Positions 46,485 to 57,306 of a DNA stretch of 64,000 nucleotides are shown in pieces. The notes below the pieces were generated by a model. It made no database searches, was not told the origin of the DNA, and worked only from the letters and a program-made list of their open reading frames with translations. Source of the DNA: Stenogyne calaminthoides (Eukaryota; Streptophyta; Magnoliopsida; Lamiales; Lamiaceae); the NCBI GenBank assembly GCA_037126765.1, contig JBBCBC010000021.1, forward strand, positions 21,097,434 through 21,161,433, given 5' to 3'. Every line of letters starts with the position of its first letter. Within the stretch, counting starts at the first letter, position 1. A program made the translations under genes and the position numbers.

Positions 46485-46495
46485 GCTCGATACCA
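46485..46495 (-). other. E5 primer binding site, reads TGGTATCGAGC
   Basis: It lies two bases inside the LTR, like the E2 site, but with CAG shortened to CG. It is identical in form to the altered E3 site. Confidence 0.85.
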
Positions 46496-46498
46496 CTT

Positions 46499-48048
46499 GT
46501 AGGTCCCGAACGGGTTTTGTGAGGGCGTAAGTCTAGAGGAGGGTGAATAGACTTAAAAAAAACTTTTGTCGCAGTCGTGTGAAAGCGCTTAGCGATCAGA
46601 GGCGAGTGAATCGGTTTGGATCGATAACCAACTTACTAATCGCTGAAAGGCGGTCGATTCAGTAACTATCGGTTTAACTGATGTCGCGAAGCTAAGTTTT
46701 ACCGTGTGAAAAACCGGTTTTTGATAAATCAGATTCCAAAAGTCGATCTTTTAACCAATTGACTAAAGTGTCAACTTGATCGATCGTAAGCTTGGTGCTA
46801 GCCGATCTTAACTTAGAATATGTATCTTTGCTTTAATAGTTGAGTGCGATTGTAAAAATTAATCAAAGTGGTAAAGGCACACAAGATTTATAGTGGTTCG
46901 GACAAACCAGATCCCACGTCCACTCTTCCCTATCACAAGGGGCACCAACTAAACCAATCGGACTTAGATTTTTGTGTTAGTCCAACACAAGACAATCGAC
47001 AGATATTTAAAGAGTTCTAACTCAACCGATCCCGTAAATCGAATCTAGAAACCCTAGTCGGAATCTTGCTAAACAACTTAACCTAACTTTGGGTTTGGAT
47101 AAGATTGTTTTGGTTCCAACTATGAAATCTTCTCTAGTGTTTAAGATAGCCTATCGCCTAGATGAAAAGATTTCTATGCTAAGAACTTATGGGATGAACA
47201 CTTAATAAAATAATCTTCTTGTTCGTGGTTCTTCGTGCGAAATTGATTATAGCTTGAGCTTCTTGATCGTTTGGGTTTCCGTATCTTCACTCGAGTGTGA
47301 TCCCATATTTATAGACCTCAAATCAAAGAGCCGTTGGAGAGCAATTTGAATTTCGGACTATATTTGGTAGGCTTGCGGGGATTGATGTGGCGTGCTTGAG
47401 AATCGGCATGGCCGAAAAGCGTGAATAGTGTCTTTTATAGCCGTTGGAGAAAGCGAAGATCAAATCCAGTAATTTGCCCGCTCCGATCATACGTGTCTCG
47501 GCCCTTATTGGTTAACAGATGCACTTTTCAGTGTTGTTCTTCCAACTAAGGTTGACATTCTTCTTGTTCGGATCATAGACGTATGATTTGGTGAAACATC
47601 GATTTTCACGGTGAGTGACTTCGATCGATCGAATCGATCGATCTACTGATTGAAGTCTTCGTGCGGTTGACTTAGCTTCAACTAGCGGACTCGGTGATGT
47701 AGGTCTTCCGGTCCGATCTTCCGAAGTCATATGATCTTCAAGTATTCTGAGTTTGAGCTTTATGACTTCAGCTGAGATATCTGACTTGATCAGATCGATC
47801 TGATCTTCTGTTCTTCTCTTGCATTCTGGTCTGTCGGATATCAGTTGTTCTTCATATCTTCAGATCTGACCTATACATATTGAGGTTCCCCCTCAATATG
47901 TGACCTATCTATTACATCAGTTGTTATATACAGTAATTATCAACTGGTATTCTATAAAAGGTAATATAAACATCAGTCAGCTAACAGGTCTGACTGGTCC
48001 TATTACATGTGTTTTAGAACTTTCATCAAAACTCTAAATTTCCCAACA
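46499..48048 (-). repeat. E5 5' LTR (family 2), 1550 bp
   Basis: The plus strand begins TGTAGGTCCCGAACGGG and ends TTTCCCAACA. The reverse TATA box TATAAATA is at 47306-47313. It is shorter than the E2 LTRs, with the U3 repeat region reduced or scrambled. Confidence 0.88.
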
Positions 48049-48372
48049 GTATGGATCAGTTCTGCATCAAGCAGCTGATCTGATCAGTTTGGAACTTTGT
48101 CATTTGATCTGTTTCAGAAAACTTAGAATCTGATTTGATAAACTGGTTTTTCACACGGGTTAATCTTATCTGCCGCACAATCAGTTAAGCTAATAGACAC
48201 CGAACTGATTTGCTCTCAAGCGGTCAGTAAGTTGGATATCAGTCCATACTGATTCACTCGCACTCTGATCAGGAAACTTACTTTTCACACCTGATCTCAC
48301 GAAAAGTTTCAGAAGTATATTCATCCCTCTCCTCTAAACTTCTGCCTCACTAAAACTCGTTTGGGACCTACA
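48049..48372 (+). repeat. Family-2 LTR fragment, opposite orientation to E5
   Basis: The fragment ends CTAAAACTCG...GGGACCTACA, which is the reverse complement of a family-2 LTR start on the plus strand, so it is the 3' end of a plus-strand LTR. It keeps CAG/CTG sites. It forms an inverted join with the E5 LTR at 48048/48049 and is inserted in, or joined to, the CACTA remnant that follows. Confidence 0.82.
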
Positions 48373-48532
48373 TTAACAAGTTTTTTATTAATAGTAAATT
48401 ACCCCACCTAAAGAAATAAATTTAGGCAGACATAGTTTGAATATGGATATTAAATCCAGATCATTTCGCATAATTTGTTTCTTTCTAGGAAACAATTACA
48501 AGGGATGTTTCTTCCCAAAGCATTATACCCCT

Positions 48533-48980
48533 TGCTAACAATATCAAAATTTTATATTAATAAATTTTATATGAACCGCTAAATGAATTCTGCGCTTGGG
48601 GATCTGATTTTTTTGGAGCAATAATGGCAAGGGGATCCCTTGCTAAAACAGTATATAACTGCCAAATATTTTCGAGATTCTTTGGGGCGGCTAATGAATT
48701 TTTTCAGGAAAAATGGCAAGGGTTGTCCCTTGCTAAAACAATAGGTCCCCTGCTAACAATATTAAAATTTTATAATAGTATTAATAAATTTATACGAACC
48801 GCTAAATGAATTATGCGAGCGGGGATTTGATTTTTTTGGAGCAATAATGGCACGGGCTATCCCTTGCTAAAACAATATATAACCGCCAAATATTTTCGAG
48901 ATTCTTTGGAGCGGCTAACTTGATTTTTTTTAGAAAAAATGGCAAAGGTTGTCCCTTCCTAAAACAATAGGCCCCTTGCT
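48533..48980. repeat. Tandem repeat of about 220 bp inside CACTA remnant
   Basis: Two consecutive units run TGCTAACAATAT...GAACCGCTAAATGAATT...GGAGCAATAATGGCA...CCGCCAAATATTTTCGAG...CCCTTGCTAAAACAATAGG, starting at 48533 and 48751. A third start is at about 48977. Units differ by several per cent and small indels. Confidence 0.88.
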
Positions 48981-49249
48981 AGTAAGACAAAGTCTCATGT
49001 GCAACTAGAGCATGGATTTAAGATCCGTACACTCGCCCCAACCCTACCCATGTATTCACAGAACATGTCTAACGTATTCAATGGGTCAAATAATTTTTTA
49101 AATGACTAATTCTATTGTATGAGTGCATGGTGCACTTGGGTACACAATAGACCCACTCTGTTAGTAATAGTCACTATCTTCATCCTCCTTTAATTTGTTC
49201 TCCATCAGCATCTTCAATTCTTCATCTGTCGCTCTAACTTTTCAACATA

Positions 49250-49760
49250 TATCAATGCGATCTACTCCACCATTGCAGTTGTAAGTAATTTTGTGTTTTA
49301 TTTTATTTATATTTATCTTACATATATTTGCATAATTAAGCATGTTTTTCTTTTAGTTTTTTTTTTTAATATACATTTATACTAAGACTTTTTCATTTTT
49401 TCTTTTTAATCTCAGATGTGGTTTTAGAATAATCTTAGTGCTTCAAAGAGTAAGTAATTTATATCTTCATATATACACATTTATGTTCTTTATTATCTAT
49501 GTAAACTAAATCTTGATTTCTTCTTTTGAAGAACTACTTCAAATGCTACAAGATTTATTCTCTACATACTCTACGGTTCTTTAAGGCAACCTTTTATTTT
49601 GTTTATTACAATTATTTTTTTTTAAAGTGTCAAGATTATATAATTTTGTGTTATATTACAATCTCTATTTTTTTTTTTTTTTTTTTCTCTTTTTTTGTAG
49701 GGCTCTAAAAATTACAAGTGCAAGAAATCTAATTGTATAATGTATCTTTTACTTGTATTT
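49250..49760 (+). other. Possible small multi-exon gene remnant in CACTA
   Basis: Three potential donor sites (GTAAGTAA at about 49283 and 49450, and AAG|GCAACC-like) and acceptors in T-rich tracts (CTCAG, TTTGAAG, TTTGTAG at 49700) can be linked to short in-frame exons beginning ATGCGATCTACTCC near 49257. The predicted peptide is under 70 residues and matches nothing I know. This could be the 3' end of an element gene or chance. Confidence 0.2.
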
Positions 49761-50476
49761 TGCTATGTTTTATGAATTTCAATTTTATTAATTGTAATTT
49801 GTATATTTTATATTTGTAATTGTAATTACATTTGTAAATTATAATAACTTTTTTTTAATATGTATTTGGTATTGTCTCTAAATTTATTGCTAAAAATAAA
49901 TTAATTATTCAATTATATTAATGTATTTACGTTATTAGAATTTTTTTTTTAAAAAAAAATAGTTAAAGGCAATATTCAGTCCTTGCTATAAATAAATGAC
50001 CAACATTTCCCTTTAGTCCTCACATAGAACATTAGCAAGGGTAAGTCCTTGTTGTACACAAATGACATGTATTTCGTTCTATCCGTTAGACATAACTTTA
50101 GCAAGTGTTAGTCCTTGTTACAAACAAAACATTAGCAAGGGGCGCCCCTTGCTTTATATATAACAAAGGTGGAAAGTAAGTGTGTGAGTTTCAAGCATGA
50201 GAATGTGACTGAATTTAAATGTAAGGCCAAATCCTTGCTAATGTTTCAAGTATTACCAAGAATCTATAATTGCAAGTGTTGACTCTTGCTATATATTTAA
50301 CAATAGCAAGGTCGACCAACACCCCTTGTAAATAAAACATTAGCAACTTCACCTATAACAAGAAGCCAATAACAAGAATTAACTCTTGCTGATTCTAATA
50401 GCAAGGGGATCAAACTCATATAGCAAGGGGTTCAGTTCTTGCCATTACCTTCAATTTTTTGTAGTGGCCAATCACC

Positions 50477-50720
50477 ATGATCTGCCTTGTATGGAATGCT
50501 CGAGGACTCGGGGGTCGTCGGGCATTCAAAAAACTTACAGCGACTTATCGTTGATTACTCCCCGGACTTACTTTTTATTTTCGAATCTAAAATTTTTAGT
50601 AGGGTTGCTTACAATTTGCGCCGTCAAGAGACTCATACGAACCCCTAACCCTCCAAACGGGTTCAGACACTTTAACAATTTCTTTTTCGCCATCTTTGGG
50701 AATCGAACCCACAACCACAT
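50477..50720 (+). pseudogene. LINE endonuclease fragment (5' end of ORF2)
   Basis: The ATG at 50477 opens MICLVWNARGLGGRRAFKKL, the start of the APE-type endonuclease of plant L1 LINE ORF2 proteins. After a frameshift near 50535 the frame continues DYSPDLLFIFESKIF, matching the next conserved block. It is only about 70 codons long and is truncated, so non-functional. It lies immediately beside the CACTA terminus. Confidence 0.72.
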
Positions 50721-51075
50721 GGTAATAATTAACTAATAACCTGTATGGGTATATTAGCCATTTTTATATAAATAATAATTTAAAGACTTTCTTAATTCTT
50801 GTAAAAACCAAAAACAGCCGAGGGAGTACTTAAAACTGCATCCTCTAAACCTGCTCGCCAATTCTGCCCAAGCATCGCTAAAGAAGAGTTACAGGGCGTA
50901 AAACAAATTATAAAATATAAAATTTATAAATTGTTTAAATTATTAAACTCGAAAATGACCCTATTATAGGATGTTTAACTTAGGCCACTGAGATGATTAC
51001 AAAGTAAGCACTCAAATAAATTTACTCACCAAAGTAGAGCTAAAACCACATGCATAACTAGTATATCCACACTAG
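50721..51075. other. Intergenic region downstream of FAO gene
   Basis: This AT-rich sequence follows the 3' end of the minus-strand oxidase gene. It should hold its 3' UTR and poly(A) signal, but I cannot assign one with confidence. Confidence 0.4.
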
Positions 51076-54000
51076 CTATGAATTGTTGAAAGACTTTGCT
51101 ATCCTGTTTGAGATGCAGTAAGCAGTGGACTGAATAGTGATCATTGGATTCACACCAATAGCAGTGGGCAACACACTCCCATCACACACAAACAGCCCCT
51201 TAGCTTCCCAGCTCTCTCCATTCTCATCTACTGCACCTTCCCTCTCATTAGCCCCCATCCTACAACTGCTCATCTGATGGGCCGACCAGCACGTATTCAA
51301 TACTTTTTTCGCTCAAGCAGGCCCCCAGCCGCCATCACCTCCTTCAGAAACTTGTCAACATCCTCATCCCCGACCCTCAACAATCGAGCCTCTGCCCGTT
51401 GTTCTGGAAAGTTCCCACCTCAGCTGCTCCTGCTGCAATCAAGATCCTCAAAGTTTGCTTCAATCCAGATACGAGATTCTGCTTATCTAGTTTATCCAAA
51501 TTGTATGTTATCTTCCCTTCTTCCCTCACTTCTCCTGAGCCCACGTCACAGATTAAAGCAAAAAAGCAGTGCCGTTCTTGAGTACTTTGCCATGCGGTTC
51601 TTCATGTCTTCACCGGAAAGCCATGGTAAGAACACCGCGTACGATGCCGCCCGAACCCTGCTGTTTCAATGATCGTTCTGAAATTGGGTTCTCCTGTTAT
51701 TACCTTATTGATGGAAGTTATGATCCCTCCTTCGAAATTCTTCCCTCTAAGTTGTAAATCAATATCCGGAAAGTATCCCCACGCAAATAGAACCGGGTGA
51801 AGATGAAGATTCCGCCCTATGTTTCTGTTCTTTAGCCCACTCGAAACTAGCAAAGGGGGTGTGAAAAAAAGAGCACCACAAGCCGCAACAGACGCCTCGG
51901 CCTCAATGTTAACCTTCTTTTTTACGCCGTTTCTCTCTACAGTTGCAACCACTCCTTTGCATCTTTTTTCAACCAAAACAAACTTCTCCGCTTTACAACC
52001 CGTTAAGATCACTGCACCGTTGCTCACCGCATCAATGAGCCACGTCGAAGCAGTGCCCCTCTTCTCCCCTAATCTACACCCATACCCACAAGAACCACAA
52101 TAGTGATTCTCACTCGAATTTCTCGCCACCCCCTCGATTTTCAACCCAAGATTCTCACACCCTTTTCTCAGCACCTGATTCTGGAACCCTTCTAGCACAC
52201 ACTCCTCCGTTACGCCTATCCTTCTCCACACCTCATCCATTCCAGACTGGTATTCCGCACCTCCAAACATGGAAATCTTCCCCTCGTTCGACCACTCTTT
52301 CAACACGTGATCAGGAGTTCTAATGGAAGCCGACCAGTTAACAGCTGTACCGCCCCCAACGGTTGCCCCAGCCAGAAGGATAACCTTCCCATCCTGAGTC
52401 GAAAAAAAAATACCTCCCGAAGCATACAATTCGTTCATCGAAGGTCCTTCTAGGCCCGTATAATCTTGTGCAGCAAAATAGTGCCCTTTTTCGAGGACTA
52501 TAACTTTGAGGCCAGCCTTTGAAAGCACGGCAGCTGCAACGCCTCCTCCAGAACCAGACCCGACGATCACCACATCACATTGGATGTGGATTGTGTCGTC
52601 TTTTGGATTGTTGGTAACTTGGAATCCTTTGTTAGTGAAGGATTGTTCAAGTGTAAGCTCGTGGGACGCTTGGATGATGCCCTTGTCGAGAGGCCTCTCG
52701 TTTTCGGGTTGTGTTGCGCTCTCGACTTCCTCCACGTTGTAGCCGATTGCTTCCCATGCTGGATTCTCTGACTTTTCATCTGTCTGCAATGCACAATGTG
52801 TGATCATTTTTTTGTTACAATGTTAGTTTAAAGGGTTGATATCATTTTGCACATGTAGTATATCCTTTTATGAAATTGGTACATATTCAATTTTTATTTT
52901 TATTTTTGTCATTGCAATTTATACTATTCGGAATTGAGCAGATGAAAACATGTACTTTGGTTTAGTGATATATTTTTTGCCAAAAGTCAAATACGTGAAT
53001 TGTAGAGACACCCGTTTGTTAAAAATATAGTGGATATGGATTGGATGAACGAATATACCCCTAGAAAAAGGAGTGCAAGTCGCGTGTTTAACTTTTGACC
53101 GGAAAACATCACTAGAGCAAATACGTTAAACCCGAAAAGTACAGGATGCAATCATAATTTACGTTTTCTGGTACGTTAATCAATTTGATAAAAAAAGTAT
53201 AGTACATGTGGTAAAATGATAGAGTTAAATTCATTTTCTGTAGCACGGGATACTGGACCTCACGATTTTGGTCTCAATACTTAGTACTTTGGTCCCGTAA
53301 GAATTTTTTCATATATTCATGTAGTTTTGGTCCTTCCATTGCGCAATCCATTAAGTTCAACTGCACTTTTGATCCCAAACCTCATCTCCGGGGGACCAAA
53401 ACTGCAGCTAACTTTTACAAAAAACATAATGGTGAGACCAAAATTGTATGAAAAAAATGATTTTGAGACCAAAATGATGGATATCGGGACCAAAATCGTG
53501 AGGTAGATCTTGGTCCCCATGGGACAAAAAATGAATTAAACTCAAATGATATAAACTCTAATTTAAAAGCTGAAAAATTATATATTTGAGAATGATGAGT
53601 AGATATTATTATACGGATGGGAAGAGTGTTACCAAAGAGAAGAAGGTGTAGAAACAGGTGACTTTGAGCAAGAAGAAAACTGTTCTGAGTGGGAGAAATA
53701 AAGTTCCTCTTGACCATTTTTGGAGGATAGCTTCTCTCTTTTTGGGGGATAATTCAGTGAATTTGTGAATGAAAGGCCATTTCCAATCCAAACAGGAGCG
53801 TCCACAGAGCACAAGTGTTCCCAATCTAGTGGATAGAAACTTCAACACTAAGCTCACTACAAATACCGCTTTAGGTATACCCCTCTTCACCAACAACTCG
53901 GCTGTCTGATGATGTCAATTGTCAAGTCACAAGATAAGACAGAGTGTGTGAAAAACTAAAACTAGTTTAGAGAGATTGAAATAATGCAATGCTCATAGTC

Positions 54001-56509
54001 AAAATGGATCTACTGTTACATAATTATGATGTAAAATATTTTGTTATAATTGACAAAGTCTAGTATGAAAATTTACATACATGAAAAATTTTAATTTATA
54101 ACCAAATTCTCGTAATTGGTGAAGGTAAAGACAAAATTAATTGGTTCATGGTTCACTTTACCCTAGTGGTTCATTATTCACCCGCCCAAATAGGTCATAT
54201 TTTAGGGTTCATTATATAGTGTTTAGGGTGTAGATAGTTGATTTAGGACAATTTTATAAATTTTCATACATAAAAATTCACACTAGACCTACTCATTGTT
54301 ATTATTATATTATTGAATGAATGATATATAGGCACTGCAATTAATTAATTGCATTTATCATCTCACAATTCATTAATCACATTTATTATCTAACAGTTCG
54401 ATTAGTGCAATTAAAGAGGAATCGTGATGATAAATATCCTTTTTTTTTTTAACGAGATGATAAATGTGATTAATTACATTGAGTACATGTCATTTATTTA
54501 AAGGCAAAATGCATTTTTAGGTCTCTAAACTATTATTTTTTGTTTTGAAAGGTCCCTAAACTATTTTTTTTTGTTTTAAGAAACCTCTGAACTATTAACT
54601 TTTGTTTCGAAAGGTCCTTAAACTATTTTTTTATTTAATGAAGTCCCTAAACTATTGATTTTTTATTTCATGCAGTCCTTTTTTACTATTTTTTTTAATC
54701 ATCTAACCGAAATGTTAAGTAAATACGCACATCATTATTCTCAAAATTGTCAATATTGACCATTGTTTTACTTAATGGCTCTGTTAGATTAATTAGAAAA
54801 TTCCGTCAAAAAGTATTGTTTGAAACAAAAATCAATAGTTTAGGGACTTCGTTAAACAAAAAAATTAGTTAGGAACCTTTCGAAACAAAATTTGATAGTT
54901 AAGAGACTTGTTAAAATAAAAAAATAATTTAAGAACATTTCGAAATAAAAAATAATAGTTTAAGGACCTAAAGATGTATTTTGCCTTATTTAAATAATGT
55001 AAGAGAAGATGCTACACAATAGTGTAACTAAAGATCTTTTTCGAGTTAAGACATGCCAAACACCCCACTCGTGTGTTTTCAAGAATGTAATTTAAGCATA
55101 ACTAAATATTAATATTCCGTCCGTGCAACTATTTTTTTTGCAGTCAAGTATTAACACCTTTTTCTATTTTTAAGTGTCCCTATTTAATTTCAGAGAGTGT
55201 TCCTATTTAATTTCACAATTTTATGTCAATAATGATAAAAGTGACAATTTACTATGAATTGAATGAGTTTATAATTAATATTACATATCTTAATCTGTGT
55301 GTTAAAATAAACTTACCTATTACTTCATCCGTCCCAATTATATAGACTTATTTTTCTTTTATAAATGTCTCAAATATATAAAATTATTTTCACATAAAGT
55401 ACTTTTTAATTAATTTACTAATATAATTTAATGTATTAATTATGTTGAAAATTATAACAATCATTAAATAGAGTTATGATGAAGATTTTATTTCTCTTAT
55501 TATTTTTTTTTTAATCAGCCTATATAATTGGGATGCAGAAAGTAAAATTGTATTGATAAGTGAGTAAAAAGTATACCCCCAATTAATACAAGATAGTCTA
55601 GATTGATGTGAAAACAGAACTCTAATATTACAATGAACTAGGAAAACATTCAAACGGATTAACTTGCCTATTATTGTTGGACGGAGGGAGTATAAAATTA
55701 GCTAGAGGTAAATATATGTATAATAATGATAAAAATTATATGAGGCATTTTGCCTGCGATAAGACGCGTGATAACCTAACACAAATCACACCTATTTTTT
55801 TCAAAATTTAAAGCGACAATGTTCAACTTATATCTCGTCTCACTATGAGACAGTCTCATGCAAGTGTGTCTCGTATATAATACTCACTCCATTCTTAACT
55901 TAATTGAACATTTGTCAAATAGTTCGTCCAAAACTCCATTCAATATTTCTATAAATGGTAATAAAATATTTTTTTCTCTTTTATTTATACCCCTCAAACA
56001 TCTCAATATTACATTCAATGACATTAATTTTCCAACACTAAAGTCAACTTTATCTCATTTAATTTACACATATACCACTACTTTTATCATTTAACCCCCA
56101 AAAGAAACAACTTATCCCTTTTAATAATAATAAACAACTTTTTTTCTTTTTAAATTTGTGTACAAGAAGAAATGTTCAATCGAAAGCTAGAGATTTTAGG
56201 GAGTATAATATAAACTAATTAATTATACATCTTTCTATTAATTCGAACTTTTAAATGAAATGAATTTTTTTCGATACGTACCTGATCAGGAAAGGGATCC
56301 TGGGAAGCAGAAGAGATGTAGTAGGAATTAAGGGCGTTTTCTCCCCCATTACCATTATGATTACCATTATCGTGAAGAGAAGGTATGAGAGCTTCACACA
56401 CAGCAGTGAGTGATTCAATCTGACAAGAAGAAAAACCATGCTTGTAATTTTGCTTCACTCTCAAATTCCCTCCCCTCAGCAAAGGATGCCCCTTTCCAAC
56501 ACCCTCCAT
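51076..56509 (-). CDS. FAO: Long-chain-alcohol oxidase (FAO family), 3 exons, frame breaks near 3' end
   Basis: This is a flavin (GMC-type) oxidase that oxidises long-chain fatty alcohols to aldehydes with O2 at membranes (omega-oxidation). Exon 1 is 56282-56509 (MEGVGKGHPLLRGG, HGFSSCQIESLTAVCEALIPSL). Exon 2 is 53633-53905 (AELLVKRGIP, STRLGTLVLCG, KREAILQKWSRG). Exon 3 is 51076-52783. All junctions obey GT-AG and keep phase 0. Exon 3 has the FAD-binding motif DVVIVGSGSGGGVAAAVLSKAG, GATVGGGTAVNWSASIRTP, and the C-terminal AHQMSSCRMGA and VNPMITIQSTAYCISNRIA; the stop is TAG at 51076-51078. Four single-base shifts lie between 51.30 and 51.66 kb. Three are at CG sites where one extra A or T between C and G restores the frame, so they may be sequence errors. 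The gene is otherwise full-length and conserved. Confidence 0.9.
52784..53632 (-). other. FAO intron 2, with inverted-repeat insertion
   Basis: Donor GT is at 53631-53632 (TCTCTTTG|GTAAC) and acceptor AG at 52784-52785 (TTGCAG|ACAGATG). Within it, CCTCACGATTTTGGTC (53258-53273) and its perfect reverse complement (53488-53503) bracket a 246-bp MITE-like element rich in GGACCAAAA motifs. Confidence 0.8.
53258..53503. mobile_element. MITE-like inverted-repeat element in FAO intron 2
   Basis: It has 16-bp perfect terminal inverted repeats (CCTCACGATTTTGGTC). Internal GACCAAAAT motifs occur in both orientations. No target duplication is clear, so the ends may extend outward. Family is unassigned. 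Confidence 0.55.
54503..54985. mobile_element. Mutator-like MITE, 483 bp, 9-bp target duplication
   Basis: Long terminal inverted repeats start GGCAAAATGCATTTTTAGG and end ...AGATGTATTTTGCC. Internally, inverted (CTAAACTATT)-type subrepeats run towards the centre, so the element could fold almost fully. The 9-bp TTATTTAAA is present at 54494-54502 and again at 54986-54994. This length of duplication is typical of Mutator-like elements. Confidence 0.8.
55114..55691. mobile_element. Stowaway-like MITE with a second one nested inside
   Basis: The right end GGACGGAGGGAG|TA and the degenerate left end TA|TTCCGTCCGTG are the Stowaway (Tc1/mariner) terminal motif with TA target sites. Inside, 55321-55544 has its own ends TA|CTTCATCCGTCCCAATTATATAG and CTATATAATTGGGATGCAGAAAG|TA, indicating a second, nested insertion. 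Confidence 0.6.
55881..56205. mobile_element. Stowaway-like MITE near FAO exon 1
   Basis: Ends are TA|CTCACTCCATTCTTAAC...TTGAACATTT and AAATGTTCAA...TTAGGGAG|TA. The terminal repeats are imperfect and TA-flanked. It lies 75 bp from the intron 1 donor. Confidence 0.6.
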
Positions 56510-57306
56510 TTTCTTTATACTTTTTCTCTATATTACTAACATTTCATCTAATTGCTCCGTTTTATACTTGCAGTTATTTATGTACGTATAGTGACATCAT
56601 TTACGTAAATATATGGAATAATTGCACATATAAGATTTGTTTTACGCAACCTACTTATAGATATTTTCTTTTGTGGGGGCAGGGGCGGGTATTGAAAGTC
56701 ATAATTGGGGGCCGGTTTCAAAGATAACAATAAAATTTGAAATTTCTCAATTTACTTACGTAGTCGTGGCGATCTCATTCTCATTTTTTAGGATGCGCTT
56801 GTTTTGAGATTTAAGTATGCTGAGTAAGTTAAGGTTTTAGAATCCCTGAATTTAGAATTCTTGATGAATAAGAAATATATGTGTTTGTTTTTGGGATTTG
56901 AGTATGATGAGATTTAACTTTATGTCAAATCAACGCTTAATAGTGATTGATATTATATTATTATATTATATTGGTAAGAGTAAGAAAGTGTAAAAAAGTG
57001 TGATGTATTGGAAAGAGTAATAATAATAGATTTTATAGGTATTTTGTAGGTGTGGATTGAATGTAGGATTTAAAAACCGGGACTTTTAAATCCCAAACTT
57101 ATATGAGACAGGGAAGCACAAAGTTCTAAGTCCATAAAAACTTAGATTTCTCCGTCGCGATGCACGCATCTGGGTTTGAATATTAACATTCAACACAATG
57201 TGAATTATGATAGAAATTTAAACTAGAATGATTATATACATGTACATATTTATCTATATTAATTTTTTTTTTCGTAAAAATTATATTAATTTTTTTTACT
57301 AGCATA
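56510..57306. promoter_or_regulatory. FAO upstream region
   Basis: This 0.8 kb stretch precedes the oxidase ATG (minus strand). It is AT-rich; I see no unambiguous TATA box at the right distance. At about 56880-57110, GGGATTTGAGTATG and ACTTTTAAATCCCAAACTT form a loose inverted pair that may be another small insertion. Confidence 0.35.

Larger units (their letters stand above)
44964..48048 (-). mobile_element. E5: partial family-2 element (gag start, primer site, 5' LTR)
   Basis: The minus-strand order from the right is LTR (46499-48048), primer site, and gag to about 44964, where it is cut by the E3 LTR. The sequence follows E2 from its gag region to the LTR. It is strongly affected by CG-for-CWG replacement, so lengths and frames are unreliable. 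Confidence 0.85.
48373..50466. mobile_element. CACTA (En/Spm-type) DNA transposon remnant, one end
   Basis: The right end reads CCTTCAATTTTTTGTAGTG, the reverse complement of the CACTACAAAAAA terminus that defines CACTA elements. The body has dense subterminal repeats of (A)GCAAGGG/CCCTTGCT in both orientations, including the 20-bp perfect palindrome AGCAAGGGGCGCCCCTTGCT at 50134-50153. The left end is missing at the LTR boundary. No TNPD-type transposase is seen, so this is a non-autonomous or truncated copy. Confidence 0.72.
53906..56281 (-). other. FAO intron 1 (2.4 kb), with a cluster of small transposons
   Basis: Donor CAG|GTACG is at 56280-56281 and acceptor CATCAG|ACAGCC at 53906. The intron holds a Mutator-type MITE (54503-54985), two nested Stowaway-like elements (about 55114-55691, with 55321-55544 inside) and another at 55881-56205. 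The rest is AT-rich without recognisable genes. Confidence 0.8.

Noticed and set aside
51277..51672. 131-codon plus-strand frame overlapping the FAO gene
   Set aside because: It is antisense to conserved FAO coding sequence (AHQMSSCRMG region) and has no features of its own.
52506..52742. Plus-strand frames over FAO exon 3
   Set aside because: These are shadows of the FAD-binding domain on the other strand.
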